A DNA stretch of 64,000 nt from Mesorhabditis belari (taxonomy: Eukaryota > Nematoda > Chromadorea > Rhabditida > Rhabditidae): NCBI GenBank assembly GCA_958450365.1, contig CAUEEP010000043.1, forward strand, positions 186,001-250,000. Direction: 5' to 3'. Under the pieces are notes generated by a model, which saw only the letters and a list, made by a program, of their open reading frames with translations, searched no databases and had not been told where the DNA came from. Each line of letters starts with the position of its first letter. The first letter of the stretch is position 1. The position numbers were made by a program, and so were the translations under genes. This document shows, in pieces, positions 1 through 11,925 of this stretch.

Positions 1-322
1 TCCTCTGGACTTCTCCGTTTGGTCGATCTTGGAAGACAAGATCTCTGACAAGAGATTTCACTCCGTGGATTCTTTGAAAGCTGCTTTGAAGAGGGCCTGG
101 GCTGAAATCACTGTTCAACAATGCGCGACCATCGTCGGCAACTTCCGCAAGCGATTGAAGAAGTGCATCGAGGCCAAGGGTGGAAAATTTGAACATTTGT
201 TATGATTTTTTGTTAGTTTTATCTTCAATAAACAATTTGTTATCGTTTTTTGATCAATATTGCCAAAGTTTGCAAATTTTATTTCTCTTAGAAAAAGTGT
301 CAGAACTTTTGCCGCACCCTGT
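1..322 (+). mobile_element. 3' end of a DD37D mariner-like element, cut by the window edge
   Basis: This stretch is nearly identical to the 3' end of the complete element at 57235-58542. It ends in the same terminal inverted repeat (core CAGAACTTTTGCCGCACCCTG) followed by a TA at 323-324, as expected for Tc1/mariner insertion. Only the last part of the transposase and the 3' untranslated tail lie in the window. The 5' part would be to the left. Confidence 0.85.
2..205 (+). CDS. mariner-like transposase, C-terminal 67 residues (partial)
   Basis: This is the open C-terminal end of a Tc1/mariner-superfamily DDE transposase, an enzyme that cuts and pastes its own element at TA dinucleotides. The frame begins with PLDFSVW, the segment carrying the third catalytic Asp, and runs to a TGA at 203-205. 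It matches the transposase relic at 57.4-58.4 kb residue for residue over most of its length. The stop that interrupts that relic after FSVW is here a Ser codon (TCG), so this copy is intact over the visible part. Whether the whole gene is intact cannot be seen. Confidence 0.8.
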   Translation, partial: PLDFSVWSILEDKISDKRFHSVDSLKAALKRAWAEITVQQCATIVGNFRKRLKKCIEAKGGKFEHLL

Positions 323-683
323 ACATACGAAAAGTTTGGAGCTCAATTCGCCCAGCAATTGTTCACGAATTAGTCGACTCAATGTCTAAACGATTAAATG
401 AAGTGATTTTGGCAAAAGGTGGACCGTTGAATCTTAATTTTTGATGTTTCTGTATAATGTTGCAAGACTTTTGCACCCAGTTTTTAGGGTATTTTTTAGT
501 AGTTTTGTCATTTACTTTTTTGTTTTACGCTGAACTTCAAATTGTTTTTGTAAATAAAGTGTACATGTATTATTCTAATTAAAAACAAAAAAGCCCTACG
601 AACGGGTGGCATTTTCTATAAAAAAATTTCATCGATTTTTTTGAAAAAGTGATGTTGCAAGACTTTTGCTCGGTACTGTACTA

Positions 684-1763
684 TTGGCTTGGCAGAGTGG
701 AGATTTGTCACTGTGCTTGAAGATGGAACTCAAGTTCAAACTAGCCCTTCCACAATGTTCACAATGGAGACTAAATGGCTCATTTCTGGCGTCTCTCAAC
801 GAATCTAAACTTGTCTTGCTTTCTTAAAACCAAGCATCACCCACATTCCACATGGCAAATCGGACATTCCGGAATTCTGATTGATTGGATTGTTTGCACA
901 TATCCTTTCCCTTGCCGATCCAATTCGAAAGCCCCACTTGAGAGCAGCTCTTAAAGAAGGTTCCATGGATTTTTACTGTTTAAAAAAATCTTACCCATTA
1001 AGTCATACGATGGAGTTGGCTCGCGATCAAAACAACCCCATTCACCGCATTGATGCACTGGATTGATTCTTCGATCGATTTTCCTTTGCTTTTCGTAACA
1101 TCCCATACAAATTTCTTGAATAGCAGGGCAAAGAGTCTGCGTTGGTGTATTCACTGCGCCTGCCTTTTTCGAGTCTAAAAAATGTAATTACATGACAGAA
1201 ACTTGTATCATTTTTAATAAGAAATTACATCCCATTTTGTGTACTTCAAAAGTTTTAGAGTCTAAACTCTATTTGGCAAATTTTGAGCTGACCTGACCTG
1301 TCTTTAAAGTTTTGCGTTTGGAGGATTCTTCGGATATTCTTGGCCGGTTCGTTTAAATGCAGCAGCTTCAAGGGCTTTTGATGATTCTAGCCGATAATTT
1401 GCCTACTCTGACGTACTTTAGCCACCAAACACTATCTCAAAGCCGATTATACTTGAAAAGCAAGCAGAAGCGCTGTAGTACTGCTTGAAATATGTTGAAA
1501 ATACTCTAGAGATCGTTCGAATTGAGTTAGCCTCATTATTTGGTTCAAAATCAACTCACATGGTGTGTCACATTTGGGACAATTGAAAGACTTGAAGATT
1601 TGTTGAGTCGAGGTCAACATTCTTGATTGATAACTGAAATGTTTGACGATTAAAATAAGATAAAAACAAGCAAATTGGCAAAGGAATACGATTGCAATTC
1701 CTGGTAGATAACATATTAGAAAAGTGAAGAAGTAAAGAAACGTTGAGATGAATAAATTCTGCT
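684..1763 (-). pseudogene. partial copy of the RING-type zinc-finger gene (5' half)
   Basis: On the minus strand this repeats the first exons of the gene at 10.9-13.5 kb. It has a hydrophobic segment, a CPKCDTPC zinc knuckle near 1540-1600, an exon with EICMGCYEKQRKID near 1080-1130, and a degraded RING exon near 700-860. The copy stops near 680, where unrelated DNA and then the mariner element begin, so the rest of the RING exon and all 3' exons are absent here. The hydrophobic frame at about 1640-1760 keeps its reading frame against the other copy with mostly conservative changes, which suggests it was coding. It is probably a truncated gene. Its missing 3' half is not adjacent; a similar half lies at 6.4-8.0 kb. 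Confidence 0.65.
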
Positions 1764-2830
1764 GTTTGCCCAGGTTAGTAACTAGCTCCCTTACCTAACA
1801 CATTTAGACGTTACAATCCTTTTCTAAAATGATTTCGCACGAAACCCAAGACGAAATAACAAGCTGGCGCCGTGGCGGATTATTTAGATTGGGTTTTACT
1901 TAAAAGGAATTGGTAAAGTTGAGTTTATACGGCATGTGTGAACGGATTCAGAACAATGGAGTAAAAGAAACCGAAAAGAAAACGAAATAAAACCGTATTA
2001 GAAATTTAAACAACCAAATATGGGTAAATAATATAAAAGAGAGGGAACGAACGAGGGAAAAGAGAGAGCACCGTAAAAACGCGCTACAAAAACAATAAAT
2101 TTTACGAAGGGGGAAGAAAACTTAGCGGCACTCGGCGTAAAAGCTGGATCAAGATTCCATCCTGAAATGCAGAAAAATTAAAAGAATGGCAAAAGCGGAT
2201 TTTTGTGCGGGGTACGGTAGCGCATCCAGGCTTTAGAAAGCGCGCCGTCTCTTAAAACAATAGGTATTTAAATAAAAAAGATCTGCCAATAATTGTTATC
2301 CCAGAATAGAAGATAATTAATTAAGTCCATTGATACAGCAAATTGCAAGAATTGTTCTGCAGGATCTCTGACCTTTGATTATCCTTTGTACTGAAAGTAC
2401 ACCAGGGCAAAATTGAAGCGCTGAAAATTGAGCACTTGCAACATCGTTTAGAAGCAAAATGAAAAGAAATTAATTGTCGGAAAAGAATTTGTCAAAAGTT
2501 ATGTCTAGTTAGTCAAACTTCTGAAACTGAGCTGAAGCTTGGATTTTATCTTTATCGTTTCATTGATCTATTGTGGTTGTAAAAGACCTTTTAACTTCTA
2601 AAACTGAACCAGTTAAACGATTTTGACTACCAAAGTCATTAGATAGACCAAAAAGCTATGATTCTTAAAGGAATATGATCCAAACTTCCAGACAACGATC
2701 CCACTCCTCTCAGTCACCGGTCCTCTTCTTTTCTTCCTTTACCTTGTTTTCACGTCCACAATGTCCCATAAACAATTGTCAATTTCTCCATTTTCCTTGC
2801 CAACACTCATGCAACAACGTCTTCTATATC
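700..2830. repeat. segmental duplication SD1, copy 1 (partner 12390-14390)
   Basis: Coding and noncoding sequence are shared with 12390-14390 in the same orientation: RING exons, then a long stretch without genes, ending in the conserved block with CAGACAACGATCCCACTCC near 2690. Small indels distinguish the copies, for example an extra 60-70 bp near 1900-2080 in this copy. From 1763 to 3260 no gene could be supported on either strand. Confidence 0.8.
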
Positions 2831-3264
2831 GAATTGTTTCCTAGTCGAACCGTATCGAAAGTTTATTATCGAGAAAGCAAATCGATGGCTGAAGTAAGAC
2901 TTATTTTGAACAAAGCTAATGAGTTCATGAGCTTTGTTCAGATTGGACAAACTTCTCCCTTCTCAAAACACTATCATGACTCAATCTGTCTCACACACAT
3001 CATCGACAAATCAACGATCCGTTGGAATTTAGCAGTAAAGCCTGAATGCATCTGATTTGAAACTTTTCAATAATTACTAAATGGTGATTGCTAATTCACA
3101 GACAATTTTTAGGGTACTATTTATTTAGATTGTGTGATTTGGGTAAAGCTAAGTCCATGATCCAACAAAGTCTTTGAAATCATTTACACCAACCAATTCA
3201 TTTATTCTAAAAAAGCAAATTGATCAATTTTCGGAAAATCTCATATTTTGATTTCACATAAAAA

Positions 3265-3406
3265 CTTCACCCAATAAACTTGGTAGACCAAAAGCTTGCA
3301 TGTAGACATCGTAGCACAAAGCTATTGTGTCCACCTGTCCAATGTCGCATGAGGCGCGTATTTGGGTGAAGAAAGCGAAAAGAAACACCGCTAACCCTGA
3401 AATCAT
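3265..3406 (-). CDS. secreted DUF19-like protein, first exon; rest not found
   Basis: An ATG at 3406 opens a typical signal peptide (MISGLAVFLFAFFTQIRA) followed by SCDIGQVDTIALCYDVY. The exon ends at a GTGAAG donor near 3265. It is a clear paralogue of the first exons of the neighbouring gene at 4020-5330: both have FFTQ, CDIGQ and a second Cys at similar spacing. The mature part should be a small, Cys-rich extracellular protein. I did not find convincing downstream exons between 2660 and 3260, where SD1 sequence takes over, so the gene is probably truncated by that duplication. Function is unknown, as for most DUF19-like proteins. Confidence 0.55.
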
Positions 3407-4019
3407 TTAGTTAGTTTGTGAAAATTCTCAATAAATTTCACCGGAAAATTGCATTTTTCAAGGCAAATAAGCAAGAAAAGCAAAGATTTTTTCGGTTTTT
3501 GACTTGGGTCGAAAGCTTTTCCGATCTGATAAAAAATCCCGGATCAGTTGGCTGCAACATAAAGCACGGAATGACTCGATTTTTCCGGGGTCGGGAATCG
3601 ATTGGAGCTATTCATTTTATTGAGTGTATCAATTAGACTTGCTTGGTTTAGGTGACCTTTGAATTGACAGTCAAGCTTCAAAGGTTTATAAGTTTCTTCA
3701 GAAATAACATTTCCATTCGCTTTTGATATATTTTGAGAAAAAATTTCAGGCTTTTAAATGATACTAAACATAATTCAACTGACCTTGAGAAAATCAAAGA
3801 ATTTAAACCAACCAATTAGTGGGGTTCTGCTTCGATTCTACCGATTCTGCATTGATCTTTCCAATTTAGCTCTATTGGGTCTCATTCGAAAGCTAGAAAT
3901 CAAGTTTTTCTCTTAAAATATAGAAAAAGTAAATGCAAATGTTGTTTCTAAGGAAAGTTATAAAAGTTTGAAGCTGGACTGTTAATTCAAAGTCAGCCAC
4001 TTAAACTTTCAAAAGCCAC

Positions 4020-5330
4020 CTAAACCATGTAAGTTCTGAATGTAAATAGTTCTGAATTCTCTTTATTAATCGTGTTACCCACCACAGCCACTCGATCCGT
4101 TATGCAAAAGAAAACCCCAGCATTGAAATCATTGAATTTTTTTTGATAGTAAGGAGCCCGGCAACCGATGTAAGTGTTAAAAGTACTGAATTTTCAATTG
4201 AAAATTCGAAACTTTGGATCTTTTAAAAAGCAACTCACAGACAAACATCTCCTCCAATAAGCATACCATTGAACAGATCCGTTGAGCATTTCTGAACTGA
4301 TTTCTTTGAGTTCGAAAACTTCCCAAACCCTCAAATCGTTCAAATTCTTGTCATGGGCATCATTGATACAAGAGAAATCTTTTTCCCAAGCTGAATTTCA
4401 TAAAACTCTACAATTTTCGATTAGTTTACTTGCATATCTTTTCGTGCATTGATAATAAGAAGTGTACAAATGCATCCAATACTCAGCTCCATCTAAAGGT
4501 TCAAAACAAATTTACTATGGAACTTCGCATAAACATGCTACATTTCTCTGACTTTACTGCCTCTTTTGAATAAATTATCAAAACCGGACCGACTAAAAGA
4601 GTCTCAATACAGTCTTGTTGCACGGCTCCATCGATACAATCGTAGAGATCAGAAGTGGCGCTGAAAAGAATATAAATAAGTGAATTTGATTGGTAGTTTC
4701 TTATTATCGTATCAAACTTTTGTTTTCTATTGACCACCTGCAAACTTTGGGCAAATAATCGGGTTCTTTTCGCAGAAACTCTCGCTGAGCTGCATCGACG
4801 AGTAGAAATGGTGGGAAAAAGCCAGCTAGAAACAACTAGTTTTACAATGTTTTAAAGATTATTCCAGATTATTCCAATTTCAGATCCTCGTGACTCCTAA
4901 GCCTAATACTGCAACATTTATGGGTCGTTACGCTAGTGGTGATGAGTGAAACTCTGGCTGAAGCTTCATTCGGGTATTTCCATAAATATGATAATAGCAG
5001 TCGATCCAATATAATATTTTGAGCTCGAATAGATTTGCAAAGCAAGCAAGAGCAAGAGCAAGAGCAAAGCTTGGCAGCCAAGTCCATCCACTAACAATGA
5101 GAGTTATTGATCTGGCCTTGGTCTAATCCGTGTCCATTACCAGATCAGTTATAGCTAACCTTCAATTGCAGACCAATAGCTTGAACGTAATTATCGGAAC
5201 ACAGAAATATTCCCAAGTCTTGTCCAATGTCACAAACAGCTTGGGCTTGAGTGAAGAAAGTGAAAAAGCACACCAATGCTAAACATTAAAAAGTTGAATG
5301 CTACCAGGAAATCTTACCAGGAAAGTGCAT
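4020..5330 (-). CDS. secreted DUF19 (T20D4.11-like) Cys-rich protein
   Basis: Exon 1 is only MHFP plus one base (ATG at 5330), followed by a 39-nt intron (GTAAGA...TTTAG). Exon 2 finishes a signal peptide (ALVCFFTFFTQAQA) and begins the mature protein with VCDIGQDLGIFLC. Later exons carry SATSDLYDCIDGAVQQDC, a helix with SYYQCTKRYA, a Cys in KDFSCIND, WYAYWRRC, and a last exon with FFCITDRVAVVG, stopping at 4020. The spaced Cys pairs with intervening helices fit the DUF19 family of secreted nematode proteins. One exon near 4750-4830 can be read in two frames and its junctions are unresolved. No enzymatic motif is visible. It lies head to tail with the paralogue exon at 3265-3406. Confidence 0.65.
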
Positions 5331-5339
5331 TCTATAAAC

Positions 5340-6150
5340 AAATAATTTCATTTTGTAGATCTCAATAAGTGCAACAAAATGAAACCAAAATCATAAAGAT
5401 TGGCCCACTTAGGAGAAAGTTATGGCGAGTTGCGCAAAAAAACAATTCCGGAAATTCGCCTACCCCATCCGCCTGCCCTTTTGAAATATTTCTTTAGTGT
5501 TTATTTTATTACTTCACTATCCACATTAAAATCAAATATGATGATGCGTGAATAAAACTTTTAACAATCTTCGAAAATGCCCGAAAAAAAACCCCATGTT
5601 GGAGCTTTTTCAGTGAGGTGACGACATCTTGGTCTTTTCAATTAAATCATTCAACGATGTCTAAAAATTTTTGATTTTGGATTTTATTGCTTGTTCATAA
5701 GCACAAAGAACAAAAACGTCATGCGTTGTCTTTCTTACATTTTGTTGCGCCAGAAATTTATTGTTATTTTCAGCACTTTGCTGATTAGGCTAAATATTTT
5801 CCGACAAAACTGTGAAAAGGTAAGAGCAAAAAAAATTTCTTAACACACTGACGACAGCGTGGCATGTTGTCATGTCATGTAATATTTCTCTACAAAATTC
5901 AGCTATTGAGCTGAAAATTTGCATATGGGAGTTTTCGGGGCCGGCGAATCTGAAGCCGTTGTCCGTTTTTTGTCCAAGTTCTAACCTATTAAAAATAGAA
6001 GAATAGGTTAGAAGACCCTAAAAGCGCTTGGGTACATTGAACATACGGTGGTGCATACAATCGGACAAATACTTACAAGCACCTGTACTGACTCATTGAC
6101 TGTTTGATTCTTTTCTGGGTGATCTTATACAGGACAACTTGTCCGTTGCA
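5340..6150. other. no gene recognised
   Basis: Intergenic sequence upstream of the DUF19-like gene. It contains AT-rich runs and short open frames only. No conserved exon, terminal inverted repeat or repeat shared with the rest of the window was identified except at the right end, where SD2 begins near 6150. Confidence 0.5.
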
Positions 6151-7940
6151 AATTTTTATTCTTTGCAATTAATGAATTTCTTAAAATCAGCAAAAAATTA
6201 AGATAACACTAGAGGAAAACTTGGCAATAACACAACGAAATGATAGTTGAGAGAAATATTGATTGCTTATCTTGCGAATTGCGAAAATGAACACGTGCTA
6301 AACTAAAATAAAAATAAAATAAATAAATGAAATTGAATTTGCATTGGCAAAACTTTAGTAAGAGTGAAAAATGTTAGAATAAAGAAAGTTCAAAGATTTT
6401 CATTTCATTTTGGCGACTCGTTAATGTCATCGATGAGCTTCTGAATCGTTTAGTTTTGCCACTTTCACCATTTTCGAATTCAGATTATATAAAAACAACA
6501 GGTTGAGAGTTTTGAATAGAAATTCAAATCCATTTACTCAATTTTAAATCCAATTTCCTATGTCAAATGCACGCACCTCAATACCGGTGTTGAATGACCG
6601 CAATTCACCCAGATATTTCTTGCAAATCGTCTCGAATCTCTCGCCAAATGTCCTCAAAATGAACAATAAAAATAGACAAAGCTTTTGGGATATTTCCTGT
6701 TAACAGTGGGAGAACATAGCTAGCATTATGTTCCACTAGCCTGTGCCAGAAAATTAAAATCGTAGAACGCAGAAATCCAAACGACGAGCAACTTTTAAAG
6801 TTGCTATCTATTGGGTTGGGGACTATGACTCGGCGCCGAAAATCAAAAAAATTTCTAAAACTTCTAGCAGACTTCGTCAAATAATACGCGTTTGATATCA
6901 GTAGAAAAGTTAACTAATTCTCTACAAAATGACATTTAAAGGAAAACTCAGACAGCGCCTCAGCTCAAGAAAAGGCCATTTTTTCACAAAAACTACAAAG
7001 TGTCATCTAGAAAAAAACGGTTGAAGGGATCTTCCTGCAAATTTGGCAACTTATGTAATTGAATGTGCTCTATCTTTTTTACATAGATACCAAAGAAGGC
7101 TTATGTGGAAGAAACTGTTCAAACGATGAGTCGGACTCTTTGCCATTTTGATCAGCTGCGTTTGAAAGTTCATAAACTCCACGAAAGAAAAGCTTTGTGG
7201 AATCTCTCAAAAGTCATTTTGTAGAGAAATAGTGGATCCTTTTGATGAAAGAAAATGTATATTTAAAGAAGGCTTTATGCGTGCAAAAAGTGTCTTTAAA
7301 GTTTGCCGCTGAGTCATAGTCCCCAACCCAATAGCTAGCATAAAAAACATTCTTTCATAGAAATCCTTTTTTGTTTCTATTTTTTAGATTGTTGTCTGAT
7401 GTTTTATTGAATTTTTTATAAATCCGTAAAAAAACTAATATCTATCTCATTTATATTGGACAAATTGCAATAGCGTTGTGCTGTGTAAAAGTTCATTGAA
7501 ATAACTTTTTTTCTAGTAAAAGGATTTCTCTGAAAGAATGTTTTTTATGCTAGCTGGGTAGCAACTTTAAAAAGTTATTGTTTGGATTTCTGTGTTCTAC
7601 GATTTTAATCTTTACATTTCGTTGTACCCGTTGTGCGCGGTGGGACCTCTAGCTTGACACACTCTCGGAAAAAATTATAGTAATCAAAAGTTCTTTTTTA
7701 TGTGCCATTCTTTTTTGATTAATTTGATTAATTTTTTTTGATTAATTTTTTAAAACTCACATGCAAGCCTTCTGTTGCTCCTTTGCTTCTGCAAACCCAT
7801 TGAGGTAACCGAGTTGTTCGATTCGACTGAGAATTTTCTGAAAACACAGGCTCATCAACTTCTTCTAATCAAAGTTTTCACCTTTTGGCACTCATTGAAA
7901 TTCTTGATCAAATTCGCTTGGAGCTCTGGGAAACAGACAT
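6150..7940. repeat. segmental duplication SD2, copy 1 (partner 10650-11925)
   Basis: Same-orientation duplicate of 10650-11925. The shared sequence includes the 3' exons of the RING-type gene and adjacent noncoding DNA. This copy is longer because a 521-bp MITE (6811-7331) is inserted. The partner has only a TATCCAGCTAGC-type junction at the matching place. Confidence 0.8.
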
Positions 7941-7970
7941 TGTAGACCTCAATTTGTGTGATGATCGGTA
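6420..7970 (-). pseudogene. partial copy of the RING-type zinc-finger gene (3' half)
   Basis: Reading on the minus strand, exons match the 3' part of the gene at 10.9-13.5 kb: IEVYNVCFPELQANLIKNF near 7870-7960, then ILSRIEQLGYLNGFAEAKEQ near 7760-7850, then FGERFETICKKYLGELRSF near 6570-6650. The region likely encodes a helical, coiled-coil-like part of a RING protein. The RING exon itself is not present upstream; unrelated exons begin at 8065. The intron between the last two exons holds the MITE at 6811-7331. This looks like a detached fragment rather than a working gene. Confidence 0.6.
6811..7331. mobile_element. MITE family 1, copy 1
   Basis: The 521-bp nonautonomous element begins TTGGGTTGGGGACTATGACT and ends in the inverted equivalent, with TA on both sides (6809-6810 and 7332-7333). 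Three other copies lie at 17708, 37712 and 42428. There is no coding capacity. The TA target duplication places it with Tc1/mariner-type nonautonomous elements. Confidence 0.85.
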
Positions 7971-8064
7971 CAATGGTACAATGTTACAAGGGTACAATAG
8001 ACCAATCTTCAATCTTCCGCCGCTGACAATTAAATCCTAATCCATACAAATATCTCTATTACTT

Positions 8065-9115
8065 GTGACTGACATCCATAATCAATCTCCTCACTTCACC
8101 CCATCCCCACCGCTCTTCAAATACCCTCCCCATTGCCTCAAAACCATCATCGCCAGCTTCTCTTGCCCAAATATTATCATCGATATTCATCGCTGTACAA
8201 TCATTCAATTTCCTCACATCCCCTTTCCATTCACATCCATCAATCCACTCGAAATCCCTCAACAACACCAAAGACACTGTATATCTTATCTCCAATTCAC
8301 CAATCCGAATCGAATTTTGTTTGTTTGCCCACCATTTTTCGTTTTCATTTCGGCACACAGTGCCGATATTCTTACTGGGGTTTAACACTGATAAGAAAAA
8401 GAAAAAATAGCAGTGTTTAACACTGTCATTTCGGCACTGTGTGCCGAAATGAGTGCCGAAAAAATATCAGTGTTAAACCCCAGTTAAACCCCAAAACCCC
8501 CAAATTTCCAGAAAAGAGACCAAAATTCAAAAGAAAAAACTGGCAATTCTCAAGCTTAGAAAATGGGTTTTTAGAGTACACAGAGTTACAATAAACGGAG
8601 AACTGAATATCGTCTGGTGGCTGATTACGGTAGAAGTCCCATATACATCTTGTAAAAAATGATGCACTTCTCCTTTATCCTCTTTGAGAATTTGATTGCC
8701 AATATTTTCTTCAGTGAATCTATTTTTAAATAAAATTTTGATATTTTAACATCAATAATGACATGCGATTTGGTCGATTGTTACCTGGGAAGGAAGTTCT
8801 GTACACTAATCATCGCTCACACTTACATCTTACACTTACATTTTACATAAAGTTTCGATATTTTAAGATAATCGATCAATAGTGACATGTTATTTGGCCG
8901 AGAGTCACCTGGGAATGAAGTTCTGTACAGTAATTAGCGGCTACACTTACATCTTGATACCACCAAACGGAACCGGATGTGGTCACCGAACAACGGAAGA
9001 AATAAGTGGAATCGGAATGTAACTGAAATTGAAACTTGACTTATTGAGCTGAAAAGTTAATTTTCCACTATGACCGGCCAATGTGTACAGATCGGTGCCG
9101 GCTGGGGAAGAGGAA
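8065..9115 (-). CDS. unrecognised multi-exon gene
   Basis: Several exons read on the minus strand with good splice signals. One at about 9042-9111 has AGTDLYTLAGHSGKLTFQLN. One at about 8953-9024 has STYFFRCSVTTSGSVWWYQD and a strong GTAAGTG donor. There may be a tiny exon near 8910-8930, an open exon near 8540-8690, and a last frame (8065-8388) with FEWIDGCEWKGDV and a run of acidic and aromatic residues ending VSHK-stop. The Cys, Trp and Tyr pattern resembles an extracellular module. I do not recognise the family. A nested palindrome lies in or beside the last exon, and a 105-bp direct duplication covers the tiny exon, so the model is uncertain. Confidence 0.4.
8355..8500. repeat. interleaved palindromes
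   Basis: Two different inverted repeats are interlocked. One arm, TCGGCACACAGTGCCGA, is itself palindromic and recurs as TTCGGCACTGTGTGCCGAA about 75 bp later. Between and beyond them lie ACTGGGGTTTAACACTGATA and its inverse TATCAGTGTTAAACCCCAGT. The order is A, B, spacer, A', B'. Confidence 0.85.
8727..8956. repeat. direct tandem duplication of about 105 bp
   Basis: Two diverged direct copies (about 8727-8832 and 8851-8956) share CCTGGGAAGGAAGTTCTGTA / CCTGGGAATGAAGTTCTGTA and flanking bases. A block of similar CTTACATCTTACA sequence lies between them. Each copy carries an acceptor-like CTGTACAG (minus strand) followed by AACTTC, so a short candidate exon is duplicated. Confidence 0.8.
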
Positions 9116-9199
9116 AATGAGGAAGAAGTTACTGTATTGTCAAATTTATTTTTTGAATGTTTACTGCAATGGAACTATTGGAACCAGTCTAAAAAGTTC

Positions 9200-10640
9200 A
9201 AGTATTACTACAGCAATCACTAGTTAGACAACTGACACTTGAAAGAATAAAGCACCAACATTGAGATCGCTTGCTTTGGCTTAAGAACTTCAAATATTAA
9301 CTTGATGAACAAGTCTTGACCACTTTTTTGTACATATGCTTAGCAATGACTAAATTATCAATTGACCTACGATTTGCTTTAAATAGAAAAGGTTTAGCAT
9401 TCACTTTTCTATCATTTCAACCCGATTTTAGTCTGTTTCCAGATAAATACGAGGGCAAAAACTAGTTTTTCGCAAAATTCGATAAAAAGTCCTACAAAGA
9501 AACTGGTCGAACAGATTGCTCTAAAAATTTGGCCATAAGCCTAACTTTTTATGCTCTTTCTTTTCTCTATTAACGCCAAAATAAGTTCTGTAAACTAAAG
9601 TGCAAAATTGCGTCGTCGAGTTGTCGCTTTTTTTTCTTGACTTCACGCTCCCATAAAAAAACATTTACATAAAATTTAAATGCTATTTTGTAGAAAAATA
9701 GTAAACCTTTCTAATGAAGCAAACCGTAGGCCAGACAGTTAAATGATTATTTTTAAACAAAAGTACAAAAAAGTGATTAAGGGTAAATTCATCAAGCTAA
9801 TATTATTCATATTATTATTCAGGCTTGCAACTTTCATGTTTTATTCAATTTCACAATATTGGCTACCGTAATTTTTTTGAGTTCTTTTTGCTGAAAAGCC
9901 CAAAAATTTTAGCCCCAGGCTCCGCACATGGGCAATTCATTTTGTCTCCATTTTATTCATCGTTTTTATCTCAATTCTTTTATTTGAGCATCCACTGAAT
10001 GGAAATGGATGGCCGATCTTGTTAAAGGTTTCGGTTTAAAAAATAACAACAGCTAAATAATCTGTAGAACTTTAGAAAATCTAGTTGATGATCATGGCTC
10101 TAATCTTTAAAGTAACATCAATTTCATTATTCATTTCCTCAGTATGCAAACCTCAAAAACGAGACAAAAGAGACTTTTATCAGTCGCCGGTCCTCTTCTC
10201 GACCAATTCTGAATTTGAGCAAAAAATAAAAGGTTGTTTTGTAACCTGGTCCCGCCAAAACTTATCACCTTGTGTGTGGATCATTCCCCTGTGAGGACTG
10301 GAACTAGCTTCTAGCTTTGCCTGGCTTATTGATCCTAGGGCTTAGGTTATGGCTTTTGCTTACAATTAGTTATCGTTTGTTTATCCAATCATTCAAGTTT
10401 TCTTCGAATTAAATCGCTCACACGGTCGCTGACAAAGTGAACAATTGAAACCTTTAAAGGTTCGTTGATTTGTGCTCACTTTCTCGTGATTGGTTCAAAG
10501 CATAAATGTTTTAGAATAGAGGAAATTAGAAAATATTCAAAACTTAGTAGCCCCTTTCCCAAAAATTACCGCTGGCGCTTTTGGTAGACCACTTGGCCAA
10601 TCTTTGATTGATTGCCAAATTGTCATATTGTTTCAAATTA
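9200..10640. other. no gene recognised
   Basis: AT-rich sequence with short open frames only. A 69-residue plus-strand frame at 10085-10294 contains a hydrophobic start but shows no family features and partly overlaps a block similar to SD1 (CAGTCGCCGGTCCTCTTCTC). I see nothing that supports a gene. Confidence 0.4.
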
Positions 10641-10649
10641 CCGCATAAA

Positions 10650-11925
10650 TTGTTGTTTGCAAATTTTTATTCTTTGCAATTAATGAATTTATTAAAATCA
10701 GCAAGAAATCAAGATAATACTAGAGGAAAACTTGGCAATAACACACAACGAAAAGTAAGTTGAGAGAATTGTTGATTGCTTATCTTGCGCATTGCGAAAG
10801 TGGACAAGTTTTAAACACTCAAAATAAAAATAAATTAAATAAACGAAACTGCATTTGCATTGACAAAACTTGAGTAAGAGTGAAACATGTTAGAATAGAG
10901 AAAGTTCAAAGATTTTCATTTCATTTTGGCGACTCGTTGATGTCATCGATGAGCTTCTGAATCGTTTAGTTTTGCCAGTTTGACTATTTTCGAATTCATT
11001 ATATGAAAACAACAGGTTGAGAGTTTTGAATAGAAATTACATAAATTCAAATCCATTTACTCAATTTTAAATCCAATTTCCTATGTCAAATGCACTCACC
11101 TCAATACCGGTGTTGAATGATCGCAATTCACCCAAATATTTCTCGCAAATCGTCTCGAATCTCTCGCCAAATGCCCTCAAAATGAACAATAAGAATAGAA
11201 AAAGCTTTTGGGATATTTCCTGTTAACAGTGGGAGAACATATGCAATATGGCGTTGTTCCACTAGCCTGTGCCTAGCTTGGGGCACATCGAGTACGAAAT
11301 TAAAATCGTTGCTATCCAGTTGCTATCCAGCTAGCATAAAAAACATTCTTTCATAGAAATCCTTTTTTTTAGATTGTTGTCCGATGCCTTATTGAATTTT
11401 TATAAATCTGTATAAAACTAATAACTATCTCATTTATATTGGACAAAATGCAATAGCATTGTGCTGTGTAAAAGTTCAGTGAAATAACTTTCTTTCCCGT
11501 AGAAGGATTTCGATGAAAGAATGTCTTTTGTGCTAGCTGGGTAGCAACTTAAAAAAGTTATTGTTTGGATTTCTGTGTTCTACGATTTTAATCTTTACAT
11601 TTCGTTGTACCCGTTGTGCGCGGTGGGACCTCTAGCTTGACACACTCTCGGAAAAAATTATAGTAATCAAAAGTTCTTTTTTATGTGCCATTCTTTTTTG
11701 CTTAATTGGATCGTTTAAAACTCACATGCAAGCCTTCTGTTGCTCATTTACTTCTGCAAACCCATTGAGGTAACCGAGTTGATCGGTTCGACTGAGAATT
11801 TTCTGAAAACACAGGCTCATCAACTTTTTCTAATCAAAGTTTTCACCTTTTGGCACTCATTGAAATTCTTGATCAAATTCGCTTGGAGCTCTGGGAAACA
11901 GACATTGTAGACCTCAATTTGTGGG
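10650..11925. repeat. segmental duplication SD2, copy 2 (partner 6150-7940)
   Basis: Same-orientation duplicate of the block at 6150-7940, without the MITE. It carries the 3' exons of the more complete RING-type gene. Confidence 0.8.

Noticed and set aside
2675..3055. 126-residue plus-strand frame
   Set aside because: Lies in SD1 noncoding sequence; the partner at 14.25 kb does not preserve it.
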